From assembly GCF_012489685.1 (NCBI RefSeq), contig NC_080046.1, positions 26,232,223 to 26,296,222 on the forward strand: 64,000 nucleotides of DNA, in the 5' to 3' direction. The translations under genes were made by a program, and so were the position numbers. Source of the DNA: Lotus japonicus. Lineage: Eukaryota; Streptophyta; Magnoliopsida; Fabales; Fabaceae. Within the stretch, counting starts at the first letter, position 1, and each line of letters opens with the position of its first letter. Positions 35,177 through 46,239 of the stretch are shown here, in pieces. The notes under the pieces are model-generated. The model was not told where the DNA came from. It saw only the letters and a program-made list of their open reading frames with translations, and searched no databases.

Positions 35177-35983
35177 ATGCTAGGATTACTTATATGCTTA
35201 TATAACAACTTATATATATATACCCTGTCACATGTTGAGTGTATATGTACTTATTGCTGTGAGTTGACCCTAGCGCCTTGGCTTTGTTTGTATGTTTGTC
35301 TTTGGGCGGTCGGCCTGCTGCCAGATGTCGATGGCCGACTGGTTCTCGACGGTCTCTCCCTCGGGGGGATCAGATATGAGTTGCTGGATAGGGATGCCCC
35401 CACCGCTTGGGTGATCGATGTGGCTGGTCACCGGGCGACGTATAGGGGAAGGGTCATGGAGGACCAGACGGATGAGCAAGGACGCCTGCTGAGAGGAGTT
35501 CTACGGCGTATGGAGCTGAGTTTTGACTTGCCGCCCTCAGTTCACTGTGGACCAGGCACTGGACATGCACCACCTCCGACTTCACCTTCTTTTGAGGAGG
35601 ACCCAGAGGAGATCGAGCCTGCTGCTGCTGCTACACCTGTTGTGCCACCTCCGGCTACTGCCATCGCTTCTACCGACGTGGCGTCGTCCTCTAGGCTCGT
35701 ACAGCCGAGGAGGGAGTCTGTTGTCCCATCTGCCTCACGTGTCTTATCTTTCTCTTCACCGCACGGCTACCGTGTGGACCCCTTGATGAGGGTGGAGGAG
35801 GAGGATGTTCTCACAGGAGAGGTGGATGTGGAGACCGGCTCGACTAGGGCGGTGCGCAGGACAGTGAGGAGGGAGGTTGTGGACTTGGACACCGAGATGA
35901 TTACGGTGGATTCCGACTCTGACTCCGAGAGCAGTGGGGAGAGCTACTCGCCGAGCAGCGATGAGGAGGAGGAGGATTGGTGA
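35177..35983 (+). CDS. LTR-borne reading frame (268 codons as read), C 3' LTR
   Basis: From GIRYELLDRD onward it is almost identical to the 5' LTR copy (one Thr-to-Ala change in the proline-rich part). Upstream, one missing G near 35365 joins the conserved block to a different, hydrophobic frame starting at 35177 (MLGLLICLYNN). This long N-terminus is probably accidental, and the conserved part begins near 35368. Confidence 0.45.
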   Translation: MLGLLICLYNNLYIYTLSHVECICTYCCELTLAPWLCLYVCLWAVGLLPDVDGRLVLDGLSLGGIRYELLDRDAPTAWVIDVAGHRATYRGRVMEDQTDEQGRLLRGVLRRMELSFDLPPSVHCGPGTGHAPPPTSPSFEEDPEEIEPAAAATPVVPPPATAIASTDVASSSRLVQPRRESVVPSASRVLSFSSPHGYRVDPLMRVEEEDVLTGEVDVETGSTRAVRRTVRREVVDLDTEMITVDSDSDSESSGESYSPSSDEEEEDW

Positions 35984-36451
35984 GCTGAGCTGGGAGGGTA
36001 GGTTAGGGTTAGTGACATTTTTTTGTGTAGAGCTCTGATCGTCAGTTTCTTTGGGGGACAGGGTAGGTTCCGATGTGTGGCTTTTTGTGTGGTTCTTTTG
36101 AGGAGGATCACAGAGAGTCTGTCGGAGTATAGAGGTCTTCCTTTCAGGCCATTTTTGAGTGCCGACTTTCTCTTGGATAACTGTATTTTGATACTTTTAC
36201 TCACAGTTCTGGTTTGTATATTTGCCTGCGGGCGTACTACTTTGGAGTCACTGCGGCTTCGCGTGACATGGAGTGCAGCCGAGGCTGTACAGATGTATAT
36301 ATTTGTATATCGGTTAGTTTAGTTGTTGGGTGTTGTCTCTACTTCTTTATCGCTTTGATTTAAAGGAAAGAAACGAAAAAAAAATTACCTGTTTTCCACG
36401 TAAAGTTTATTTTTGGTTACTAAAGTGACACCTGGAAATCGGGGTGTTACA

Positions 36452-36456
36452 AACAT
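36452..36456. repeat. Target duplication AACAT of element C (right)
   Basis: Perfect match to the left copy. Confidence 0.93.
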
Positions 36457-38401
36457 AACCACCTGTCATAACTTCTCTTGTATTAATAGCACTAATTGAG
36501 TTAGTAACCTACTTCTCAGTTAGACTAACGTTTCCTCACATCACACAACCCACCAAAACTCCTTGGCCAATAACATACATCCGCAGATGTATAAATCACG
36601 TGAAGCCGCAATGCTTCACCAAAAATCTCACGGTGACCGCAGTCAACCAAATCACGTGAAGCCGCAATGCTTCACAAAAGTCTCACGGTGACCGCAGTCA
36701 ACCAAAGTTTCTCCCTCGCGTGCAAGCTACCGTTGTCTCTAACGGCACCATCGTTCTCATGGTACATAGCCTCACCTAGACCTATGTTCCATTAATCACA
36801 TTCTCATCACATAATACTTGCAAGCGATTATTCTCAATCTCATAATTTAGGGCTCTAAAGTCAGTCCTAGAGTCTTATGTCAACGTCGATTTAGAAATAA
36901 ACGACAACATGCAAAACACAATGGAAGGGATTACAACTGGATGAGCGACCTTCCAAAAACTTCACAAGTAACATCATGCTTAACAGATAGACAATCATGA
37001 ACATGTTCTCAAGCTTAACCACATATAATTCATAGCATCTCCTAATCATATATTCCTAAACAAAAACTTCAAACCTTTTCGCAACTTAGCCTTTGACAGC
37101 AGGGACAACATTCATTGAAACTGGTCTACATAGCGCATCTTCCAACCAACCAAAAACCACGTATGATACCTTTCTGGAAAGCTATTTTAAAGATCTACAA
37201 CTTTCTAGTAAAACACTCTTTCATTCGAGATCCAGAAACGGGTGTTAATAGGCCCTGAATTCCGCTGACCAGTACAGAAAACTCGCAGAGAAACTTCCGT
37301 CTCTAAATTAATTTATAAACCAATTAAGAACAAGGTTTAAAGCTATATTCCAACAACAAAATTCCAGTTAACATGAGTCTCATAACATCCTTTAGTTTCC
37401 AGAATCAACAACACTCAACAAGATTTCATAAAAGTATGCCAAGAATCACAACATCACAAAACACTCATGATAAAGCCCTAACTCTACCCTTTTCCTAAGA
37501 ACAAGCCCTTACCTTGCTAAAACCTTGATGAGAGTAAGGATTATTTGCTGTAGAAGAGACCCAACAGCTGTTGTCCAGTCCCTTTCTTTCTTCTCCACTC
37601 GATCTCTCCCTCTCGTTCCCTCGATCTCTCTGTCTCGCGCGGCTTCCCTTCCTCGTGCGTGCGGCGGCCGGCGATGCTAGGTGCAAGGAGGTGGTGGCGG
37701 CTCTAGATCAAACTCTAGGGTTGTTGTTGCCTTCTCTTCAAGTCTCCTCTCCTTTCCTTTCCCTCTCTCTCGGCTGCTCCCTCTCTTCTTCTCCCTCTGT
37801 TACTCGATTCTCTCTCTCGGCCTCTCCCTTCTTTCTCTCTTCTTTCTTTTCTTTTCTTCTCTTCTGTTTTTCTTACGTGAGTGCAGCACTTCTATTTCTG
37901 CATGAGGAGGAAAAATAAGGGTTTCTTCCCCCCCTTCACCCCTCGTCAACATGCGGCTACACTATAGATGGGCTAGGGTTTGATTTTTCTTCTTTTTAAG
38001 CCCAAAACAAGGCACGCCCTAGACCCACTAATCACACACTTAAGCAGGTCTGAACCAAATGGAAACTTAATCCCTTTTCATTAAAAATAAAAGTAAAATC
38101 GGAATTAAAAAAAAAATTAACCAATTAATCCGCTGGCACTGTACAGCCAAAACCATCGTCACTAAAACTGGGATATCTCGAGCTACAGAGATCGGAAGGA
38201 CCTGAAGCCACTTGAAGAATTTTCTTAACTTAAAGGGCTACAACTCGCATGAAGGAAGTTTTCCCAAATGAGGTCATTAAGACCCTCTAAAAATTCGTAT
38301 AAAGTGACAGCCAGAATTTGTCAAAACTCAAACCTTGTTAAAACCTTCATTTTTATTCAATTTTCCACTTGAATAGTACAACATGAGTTTAGGGCTTTAC
38401 A
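36457..38401 (-). repeat. Solo LTR E, second segment
   Basis: Continues from 23662 and ends ...GGGCTTTACA, the complement of the LTR start TGTAAAGCCC. It shares with D's LTR the repeated GCCGCAATG-type stretch (two direct copies of a ~58-base unit at ~36598-36710), the polypyrimidine block and the terminal ~150 bases. Confidence 0.82.
37570..37870. repeat. CT-rich tract in solo LTR E
   Basis: About 300 bases dominated by C and T on the plus strand, with a short GC-rich interruption near 37640-37700. Apparent reading frames here are compositional. Confidence 0.8.
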
Positions 38402-38765
38402 TCCAGCACTTGACGTAAATGCTCTTCGTGTTCCTCGTTACTCTTCGAGTAGATCAAAATATCGTCGATGAACACCACTACGAACTTGTCCAGGAATGGC
38501 CTGAACACTCTGTTCATGTAGTTCATAAACATTGCGGGTGCATTGGTAACTCCAAACGGCATCACAAGGTACTCATAATGCCCGTATCGAGTTCTGAATG
38601 CAGTCTTCTGAATGTCAGCTTCTTTGACTCGAATCTGGTGATAACCCGACTTCAGATCTATCTTCGAGAAAATGACAGCTCCCCGAAGTTGATCCATCAA
38701 ATCATCTATCCGAGGCATCGGATAACGATTCTTCACTGTCACCTTGTTGAGTTGTCGGTAATCCA
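38402..38765 (-). pseudogene. pol: Element D RT, central fragment
   Basis: Minus-strand frame from [20 protein letters not shown] to [10 protein letters not shown] and HLRQVL. It carries the RT catalytic box and is open throughout. It is bounded by the SIRE solo LTR upstream and by solo LTR E downstream; both interruptions are precise, with target duplications. Confidence 0.92.
38761..38765. repeat. Target duplication ATCCA (left) of SIRE solo LTR
   Basis: Repeated exactly at 39961-39965. Confidence 0.9.
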
Positions 38766-39960
38766 TGTAAGATCAAGTTTTGATCGAGTAGTACAACTCT
38801 ATGTTTTGATGATTACAAGTTAACATTTTAGTATGAACAATTATGGTACTCTAACGTGTTTTTCTGAGTGTGCTATTTACAGGCTCTGACCTCAATTTTA
38901 TCTCACACAAATCAGAAGCATTGTGCTTAAAGAGTGACCCAAGCAACGCTTTCGCAACATCTATGTTCACTCTAAACAGTAGAAAAGCTTCAGAAGATCT
39001 GAAGCCTTACAAGCTCTGATATGGACTCAGTCACTTGAAGTTCTGAAGATCCAGACGTTCTAACAACCCAGACACTCTGAAGGTTCAGATGTTCTGATGG
39101 TGTAGAAGACTCTGAAGATCTAGAAGCTGAAAAGTGGAAACTTTGATGTCCAGAAGCAAGATGGCTCTGAAGACCAACCCTCTGAGTTCAGGATCAGAAG
39201 GTACAACGGTCAGAGGTTCTCTGCTTTCCTCTGACTCTGATCAATGAGCTTCACAAGTTCCAACATGAAGCTTTCCCCTGATCAGAAGTCTACTAGGTTA
39301 AAGGTCAAGTCACTTTCCAAAGTACAAAATCAAATGTACTATCCGGACGACCTACCTAACATTCTCAGCCACAGCAGAAGCTGGAATTTCTAGAACTGCC
39401 CTCCAACGGTAGCATTCCCATGCAGCGTTCAAACCCTAATCCTTGGAGTATAAATAGAGGCTGAAGATTGAAAGATGCGGTTGGAAGAATCTCACACGCG
39501 CAAGCTATATTCAAACCTTCTAAGCATTCTTTCATCTGAATTCATTGTGTTTACTATTAGCTTTTCAGAAGCAAAGTCTTTGTAAACATTCTTTCTTAAA
39601 CAGTTGTTTAGTTACCTTTAGGAGATCAAGTTTGATCGGATCCTAGAGAAGACTAAGAGAGTGAATCTTAGTGTGAGCTAAGTCAGTGTATTGTTAGTCA
39701 CTTGTAGGTTTCAAGTGCAGTTGTAACATTTACCTGATTAGTGGATTGCCTTCATTCTAAGAAGGAAGAAATCACCTTAACGGGTGGACTGGATTAGCTT
39801 GAGTGATTCATCAAGTGAACCAGGATAAAATCCTTGTGTGCTTTTCTATCTCTTATCTCAAGCACTTTGTTCTCGAAAGATTTGTTAAAATCTTTAAGGT
39901 GGAAGTTTTATTCTGAAAACGTTATTCAAACCCCCCTTTCTACCGTTTTTCATACCTTCA
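38766..39960 (+). repeat. Solo LTR of a SIRE-type copia element
   Basis: 1195 bases, TGTAAGATCAAG to CATACCTTCA, homologous along its whole length to the LTR at 51724-52929 but visibly older (many substitutions and small indels). A TATAAATAG box lies at 39449-39457. It is flanked by ATCCA duplications and interrupts D's RT between the VDYR-type codons. Confidence 0.93.
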
Positions 39961-39965
39961 ATCCA

Positions 39966-41808
39966 CGCATAGTCTGGACTTCCCATCCTTGTTCTTCACC
40001 AACAGCACACGTGCACCCCATGGCGACACACTTGGTCGGATAAATCCCTTTGAAGAGAGATCATCCAACTGCTTTGCTAACTCCGTCAACTCTACTGGTG
40101 CCCTCCGTTAAGGCGCCATTGATATTGGTCCCATTCCGGGCATGATATCAATAGAGAACTCCGTCTCCCTTACTGGTGGTAATCCAGGTATATCTTCTGG
40201 AAACAAATCCACAAAGTCTTGTACTACCAAAATGTTACGCACATCGCCGTCGTTCTTCGCTTCCGCTACAATAGAATTCACGAATGTTGGTGAACTCTTC
40301 CCCAAGGTGTACGAATTCAAGTAATCCGTAACGCCTGAATCCGGAAAGACTACGGCGTTGTTAGCACAGTCCAAGAGAACGTGATACTGTGCCAACCAAT
40401 CCATTCCCATAATCACATCGAGCTCCTTGAGCCCTAAGCAGACGAGGTTCGCAAGGAACTTCCGCTCCTCGTAGATCAACGAACACTACAAGCATGCCGT
40501 GCACGTAACTAATCGATCGGCGGCAGGGGTCGTCACCACCGAATCGAACGGTAAGTCAGCAGTTAGCAACCCTAACTTCTTCACACACTCCTCAGCAATG
40601 AAAGAGTGTGTAGCACCAGAATCAAATAACACCATTAATGAAGTTCCAGCGATAATACACGTACCCTGGATAAGTTCATCGGTCACCGCAACTTGTTCGC
40701 CAGAGATCGCAAACACATGATCTGGAGCAGAAGGTCGCCTTCCCCTAGCTGTGTTCAGTACTGGCTTGGCCTTTGCAGCATTGGGGCAGTTTCTTTCAAC
40801 ATGTCCTGGTTTCTGACACTTCCAGCATACGATCTCCTTTCCACATTCGTTCGCGTAGTGCCCCTTTTTGTTGCACTTGAAGGAAACAACCTCATCCTTA
40901 GAAACAGGTGTTGCACCCCTTCCAGCAAATGGTACCCTGTCAGCAGGACGCTGATAAGGCTTCTTTGGCGGCGCCTTGCCCCTGTCAAACCTTCCAGCTT
41001 GTTTCTGACCACTGTACCTTCCTAATTGGCTCTATCCAGAGCAAACTGGTCCTGGACTGTTGGAGCAGCCCTTCTGCCTGTTCTCCATGGCTTCTATCTC
41101 CCGAGCTTTCTCAACTACTTGCTGAAAAACTCGGATTCCCAGCGGCCTGACAGACCTCTCGATCTCATTGTTCAATCCTCTCACGAACCTGTTGCACAAA
41201 TACGCCTCGTCCACTCGCACTTGGAAGAAACGGAAATACTTGGATGAAGCCTCCAACTTGGCAGCATATTCCCCCACGGTCATTGTCCCATGTCTCAACC
41301 TGAGGAACTGGTTCTCCATCTCTTCTCTGGAGGTCTCGGGAAAGTATTTATCCATGAAAGCCAGTTTGAAAGACTCCTAGGTAACAACCACATGATTGGT
41401 TGTCATTAGTTGTCTGGCGCTCCTCCACCAGTACTCAGCATCTCCTTTCAGCATGAAAGTTGCCAAATTCACCTTCTCAGCATCAGAAGTGTGGAGAGCC
41501 TCAAAGATTTTCTCCATCTCCTGAATCCACAAGTCAGCTTTTTCAGGTTCAGCTTCGCCTTGAAACTTGGGTGGTCCATGGGGATTGAAGTATGTCCGCA
41601 TACGGATCTGGTCCTGTGCCAGCTCCCTTTCAGCCCGATGTGCCCTCCTGGCATCCTCCTCAGCTCTTCTGGTGTTCTCTTCTGCTTCCCGCTGATTTTG
41701 TGCTGCGGTCTGAGCCGCAGCAGTGGCAGCTTGCTGGGCAATCACTTGAGCCAGTTGTGACATTGCTTGAGCAAGCTGAGCATTGGTTGGGTCCTATCTC
41801 GGCGGCAT
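39966..41808 (-). pseudogene. gag-pol: Element D gag, protease and start of RT
   Basis: From an ATG at 41808 (with a TAG five codons in), the Gag region has a Gln/Ala-rich N-terminus, a conserved block with KADLWIQEMEKIF and [10 protein letters not shown], and two CCHC knuckles near 40905-40785. The protease motif [10 protein letters not shown] lies at ~40630, and the RT start ([22 protein letters not shown]) reaches the SIRE solo LTR. In-frame stops occur near 41377, 41035, 40482 and 40108; several correspond to C-to-T type changes (TGG or CAG to TAG). It is otherwise collinear with Tekay Gag-Pol. Confidence 0.88.
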
Positions 41809-42059
41809 CCTGCTTCGAAATAGAACCATAACCCAATGTCAGTGCCCCAAAATAGTAATTAACTTAAGATATAAACAAACAACATAAGTCAAGTATCACG
41901 GTAATGATAGTAATTCGGACAATCACACAGCCAAGCAAACATCTTAGCAAACAAGTCTACTCAATCTCACCGCGGAAACTTAAAAACTTATCAAAACATA
42001 ACAACAACGAGTCCAAACTCGTGTGCCCAAAACCCTAGTGCTCTGGTTTCTCAAGCGGA

Positions 42060-42071
42060 GCTCTGATACCA
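42060..42071 (-). other. Primer binding site of D
   Basis: Complement reads TGGTATCAGAGC, three bases from the LTR end at 42075. Confidence 0.9.
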
Positions 42072-42456
42072 CAATGTAACGCCCCGATTTCTTGAGTGTC
42101 ACACAGTAACTAAACACCATGGGTTTTCGTAAAGAATTTTAGTCGATTCAATTATTAACCGTCAATTAATGACAAAGATTTGTTTTACTGAAAACCTCTT
42201 AACTTTAATTGTAAACCAATTAAGATCGAAACGCGCGGATAAAAACAATTAACCGATATAACTAAAATGGAACTTGTAATTGAAATAAAAGTACGGTGGC
42301 CACACCCATGTGTGTAAAAACCACATTTGAAAATTATCAACTGTATTACAACTAAAGAGTAATCAAACCATGATAGGAAAAGTTCAACAGAAATATAAAG
42401 TAATCAAAACTCGATGCTTTCGCTCTCACGTCCCCAAAAGTAAACTACCCTCCAAC

Positions 42457-43002
42457 TCAGTCTCCGTCGTCACTGGTGATCTCAATAAGCTCAGCTCCAA
42501 CTGAATCCTTGTCCCGACGGCGCTTCTTTAGAGGCGGCTCAGCTTCTGGAAGTGGCTCTAGTGGAAGGTCGTAAGAACCAAAAATACAACAAGCATTCTC
42601 ATCGCCCCACCAATCTGGTACTACAGGAACACGATTGGTCGACTCCACATGCTCATCAAGTTAGGGTTCTTCAACTGGCTCCTGAGCTGGAACCACCATC
42701 TGTTCCGCTGGAACTTGGACTTCAACAGCAACTTCTACCGAAGGATCTGTCTCCACTGAATCGGCCTGCGAACCTACATCTTCTGGGTAGTAAAACCTCG
42801 GTGGTGGATAAGGCATGGTGATCTTCCCTTTCATCCGTTGAATTTCCACTATGTTGCCCTGCTTATCCTTTCCTGTGAGTTTGACATCACCGACATAAAC
42901 CCGGCGAACCCCGGACGTGTTGGACGTCTAGGCCCGGTCCCTCTCCTCATCATACAGCTTCATCTCCCAGGAATGGGTCGTCGCCGTTATCTTCACGACC
43001 AT
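42457..43002 (-). pseudogene. LTR-borne frame in D's 5' LTR, related to the Tekay LTR frame
   Basis: From the ATG at 43002 the minus strand stays in one frame for 182 codons to a stop at 42457, broken only by TAG at 42930 and TAA at 42663. The order of parts resembles the Tekay LTR frame: a short N-terminus (MVVKITATTHSWEMKLYDEE); a block RRVYVGDVKLTGKDKQG with RMKGKITMPYPPP, comparable to HRATYRGRVMEDRTDERG with RRMELSFDLPP; a Pro/Val/Glu-rich middle; then a basic KKRRR stretch and an acidic end (EITSDDGD). Similarity is by eye and modest, but position in the LTR, G tract and end composition agree. Function unknown. Confidence 0.5.
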
Positions 43003-44152
43003 CTAACCCCCCCCCCCCCCCACAAATAACACAAAAACAAGTAGTGCAAGGGTCAGGTCACAAAACATCACAATAATGAAGTAATTCACAGTAAGTATTA
43101 ACCATTCGCCTTATGGCATTTATTTATATAACAGTTAGTCAGTTAAGCTAACGAATCCTCATTTCACACAACCCACCAAAACTCCTTGGCCAATCTCGAA
43201 CATCCGCAGATGCACAGTTCACATGGAGCCGCAATGATCCACAAAAATCTCAAGGAGAGCGCAGTCAAACTTATCACATGGAGCCGCAATGATCCACAAA
43301 AATCTCCCTCGCGTGCAAGTTACCGTTTGTCTCTAACGGCACCATCGTTCTCATGGTCCATAGTCTTCACTAGACCTATGTTCCATTAAATATCTCATTC
43401 ACTTGCAAGCGATTAATCACATTTCTCTTTGTTAAGGCTCTAATGTCAACCTAGAGTCTTACAACATACGTCGAATTAAATAACGACAAACAAATCACAG
43501 TCACATTGGGAATTACAGCTAGATGAGCGACCGTTTGTAACGAATTCTCGAATAGGCATAATACAACACATATGGAATAATCATAATCACATTCTCATGC
43601 ATTATAAATCATTGCAAATTCATCAAGCGAGGCATCTTACGACTTGTGCTTGAAAGCGAAAGAAAAGAATACTTCGAACCCTTAGAAATAGGGCTCGGCC
43701 GAACCTCTCCAAGGCCCTTAGTGTTTTGAAAAACTTTTTCTTTTCTTTCCTTTCATTCACATAAGGCTTAGTACAGCCCAGACATCAATTTATGCACCAA
43801 AAATTTCCAGATTCGAATCATCACCAACAATCAACATTAATCATGTTGTAACGAGTGGAAAACAAGTAAGATTTAGCAAGTTGTCATATGAACTTCACAT
43901 AAGATCATAGATTCATGGCAATCACAACAAAATATAGATTAGAAAGCATGGTATTTCAAGCAAAAGTCCAGCAAGCTTCATGATCACAAAACTTATGCAA
44001 AAACGATCAAGATCATGGTGTTTCTCATGGCAAAACTTGGCAAATAACCTAAGCAATCTACCCAACCTAGACCAGCCCTTACCTTGCACGAATGGTGATG
44101 GAAAAATAGAGGTTTTGAGATGAGAAGATGATCACAAGTTGCTGTCCAAGCA

Positions 44153-44277
44153 CTCCTTGCTCTCTCTCTCCCAATCGGTCTCTCCCTCTCTCGCTCACGC
44201 TCACTCTTTCTCTCTCGATCTCTCTCTCGTTCTCCCTTTCTTTCTCTCTTTTTCTCTTCTCTTTTCTTGCTGCGTTT
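44153..44277. repeat. CT-rich microsatellite in D 5' LTR
   Basis: Counterpart of 19887-20000. Confidence 0.85.
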
Positions 44278-45025
44278 TTTACGTGAAACAGTATGGTAGC
44301 ACTTCTATTTCTGAATGAGAAAGAAAAGAAGGATTTCCCCCTCTATTCCCTAGCTAAAACCGGCGGCCAACTCAACATATGGGCTAGGTTTTGTTTTTCC
44401 TTCTCTTTTTCCCTCATTAGTTGGCCCAAGCCCAAAATTAAATGGTCAAACTAATTTAATCACCCATCAATATGAATTAACCCGTCTTAATTACCATTTT
44501 ATCAGAATAAAAGCCAATTAAAACAACCAAACCCCCTTCCCCAAGTAACTATGTGGCCGGCGGCCACAAGGAGTTTTTAGGGTTTCCAAAACCCTAATCT
44601 CCTTTCTCTCCTAAACCCAAGCCAAGCTTAGCCCACTTAGGGTTTTATCACACTTACACAAGCCCACATCCCCTAATTAGTTAATTAATTACACAATTAA
44701 TCACTAATTAAAAGGATTAAAACAAAATACAATTTCTTACTTTTAGCAAAATTCGTAAGAACTGTACAGCCAGACCTACAGTCATTAAAACATGAATATC
44801 TCGGGCTACAGAGGTTGTAATGACATGAAACCAACGAGATAATTTAGCTAACTCAGAGAGCTACAACTCTCATGAAGGAAGCTTCTCAAGATTAGGTCGT
44901 TAAGACCTCTCAAAAATTCACACAAAGTCACAGACAGATTTGCAAATAACTCAAACTTCACTAAAAACTTCACTTTTATTCAATACTTCACTTAAGTGAT
45001 ACAATAATAAGTTTAGGGTCTTACA

Positions 45026-46239
45026 CATGCTATTGTGTTTGGAAGGTGATGTAGCTTGATTTTACTTTCTTGAGTTTATAAGAAAGGGTGTTTCACTTCA
45101 ACATCCTATTGTTTTTGTTGAGTACTGAGAGTGTCATTGTTTATTCCTAACATGCTTAGCTCTGCCCTGAAATGTATATTGCTTGTTGCACAATACTTGT
45201 TCTTTGAAGAGAATTTGTATGAGTTATTTTTTGCCTGATTTTGGATTGTTACCATATTCCCTTAGTTTCCCAAGTTGAGCCTTAATTATGAGTGAATATT
45301 TTTCTTGGTCCCTGAAATATGGTGAATTGTGCTTTGGTGAGTGGACTGGGCGAGACTCCAAAGGCCCTCGCCCAGGGATGCTCGCCCCAGGGCGACGCAC
45401 AAGCCAGGGGTCTAGGCCTCCTCCGAGAGGCCCAACCAGCCCACTAAGGACAGTTAGGCATGCCAAGCCCAACCCCTAACCTATAAATAGGGGACGGTTA
45501 CCAATTGTAGAGGACTCTTGGCTCATTTCTTGAATAACAAACTTAAGATTCGGTTACACTCTCTCTCTAAGCGGTTACACGCTCTCTCTCTCTCTAGATT
45601 CTCTCATTGCAATCCTCTCACTCTAGGTACTATACCTTCTTTCTATGTTCTTGGATGGAACAGTGAGTGATTTACGGTTTTGATTGAGCAAGGAAAATAT
45701 TAAACGGACTTCCATCCTAAAGAAAAAAAAAGGCATGCTGAATTGTCAAAAGAAAGGCAAGTGTCTTTGAAAATTGAAAAAAAGAGAAAGAAAAAAATTG
45801 AAAAAAAAAAGAAGAGGAAGGAGTCTCATGACTCTAACAGTCTGTTCAGGTTTTATTGAATAGAAAGATCACTCACCCCAAAATCTGTTTTGAGCCCTTG
45901 TGCTGCCCTTTTCTTGGTTTCCCTACCTACATTACACCTTAGCCAAAGTTACCACCTTTTTCAGTCTCTCTTGTTCTTGTTATTGTTGCAACTAACTTTG
46001 AATTGATTAATTATCAGGGTTGAAGTATTGTGTTTGTATGTTAGAGCACCAAAAAAGGTGAGGAGAGTCCTTGATATGAGAAATTTGGATGAACTCTTGT
46101 CTTGTAAATCTTGCTTACTTTTGCTGACCTCTCATCTTTAGTTGTTTACATTTGACCTTTCTTCTTGTGAAGTATCTTGTGTTGAAAAGCTTTAGCATCT
46201 GAAGAAGGGTTGATTTGTTCAGTGCTTGAGGACAAGCTT
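45026..46239. other. Unassigned sequence with an LTR-like promoter segment
   Basis: No supported gene. 45340-45480 is unusually GC-rich, with repeated CGCCC/GGGCG words, followed by TATAAATAGG (45482-45491) and CT repeats at 45560-45600, which resembles the promoter region of a copia or TRIM LTR. 45720-45830 is A-rich simple sequence. Confidence 0.35.

Larger units (their letters stand above)
23663..36451 (+). mobile_element. Element C: full-length Tekay-type Ty3/gypsy, 12.8 kb
   Basis: Two LTRs of 4062 and 4061 bp differ at about 25 positions by eye (~0.6%), indicating recent insertion. Primer site, uninterrupted gag-pol, polypurine tract and perfect AACAT duplications are all present. It sits in solo LTR E and is the only apparently autonomous gypsy copy in the window. 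Confidence 0.95.
32391..36451 (+). repeat. 3' LTR of element C, 4061 bp
   Basis: Near-identical to 23663-27724. Differences include a cluster near 32790 and one fewer G in the tract at ~35365. Confidence 0.95.
20758..45025 (-). mobile_element. Element D: old Ty3/gypsy chromovirus, host of nested insertions
   Basis: Reading the minus strand: 5' LTR 45025-42075, primer site 42071-42060, gag from 41808, protease, RT (interrupted twice), RNase H, integrase, chromodomain, then 3' LTR from 20757. Insertions account for 38766-39960 (SIRE solo LTR) and 23063-38401 (solo LTR E with element C inside). Removing them restores collinear RT sequence, which supports the nesting. Confidence 0.9.
42075..45025 (-). 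repeat. 5' LTR of element D, 2951 bp, complete
   Basis: Plus-strand view: TGTAACGCCCCG...GGGTCTTACA. Element sense is minus. It contains an LTR frame near its 3' end, a long G tract (C run 43007-43021), direct repeats of GGAGCCGCAATGATCCAC (~43225 and ~43271) and a CT-rich block. Confidence 0.9.

Noticed and set aside
37571..37918. 115-codon Ser/Leu/Phe-rich frame
   Set aside because: Product of a CT-rich tract, on the strand opposite to the element.
45224..45479. Frames on both strands in the GC-rich segment
   Set aside because: GC composition effect; no similarity recognised.
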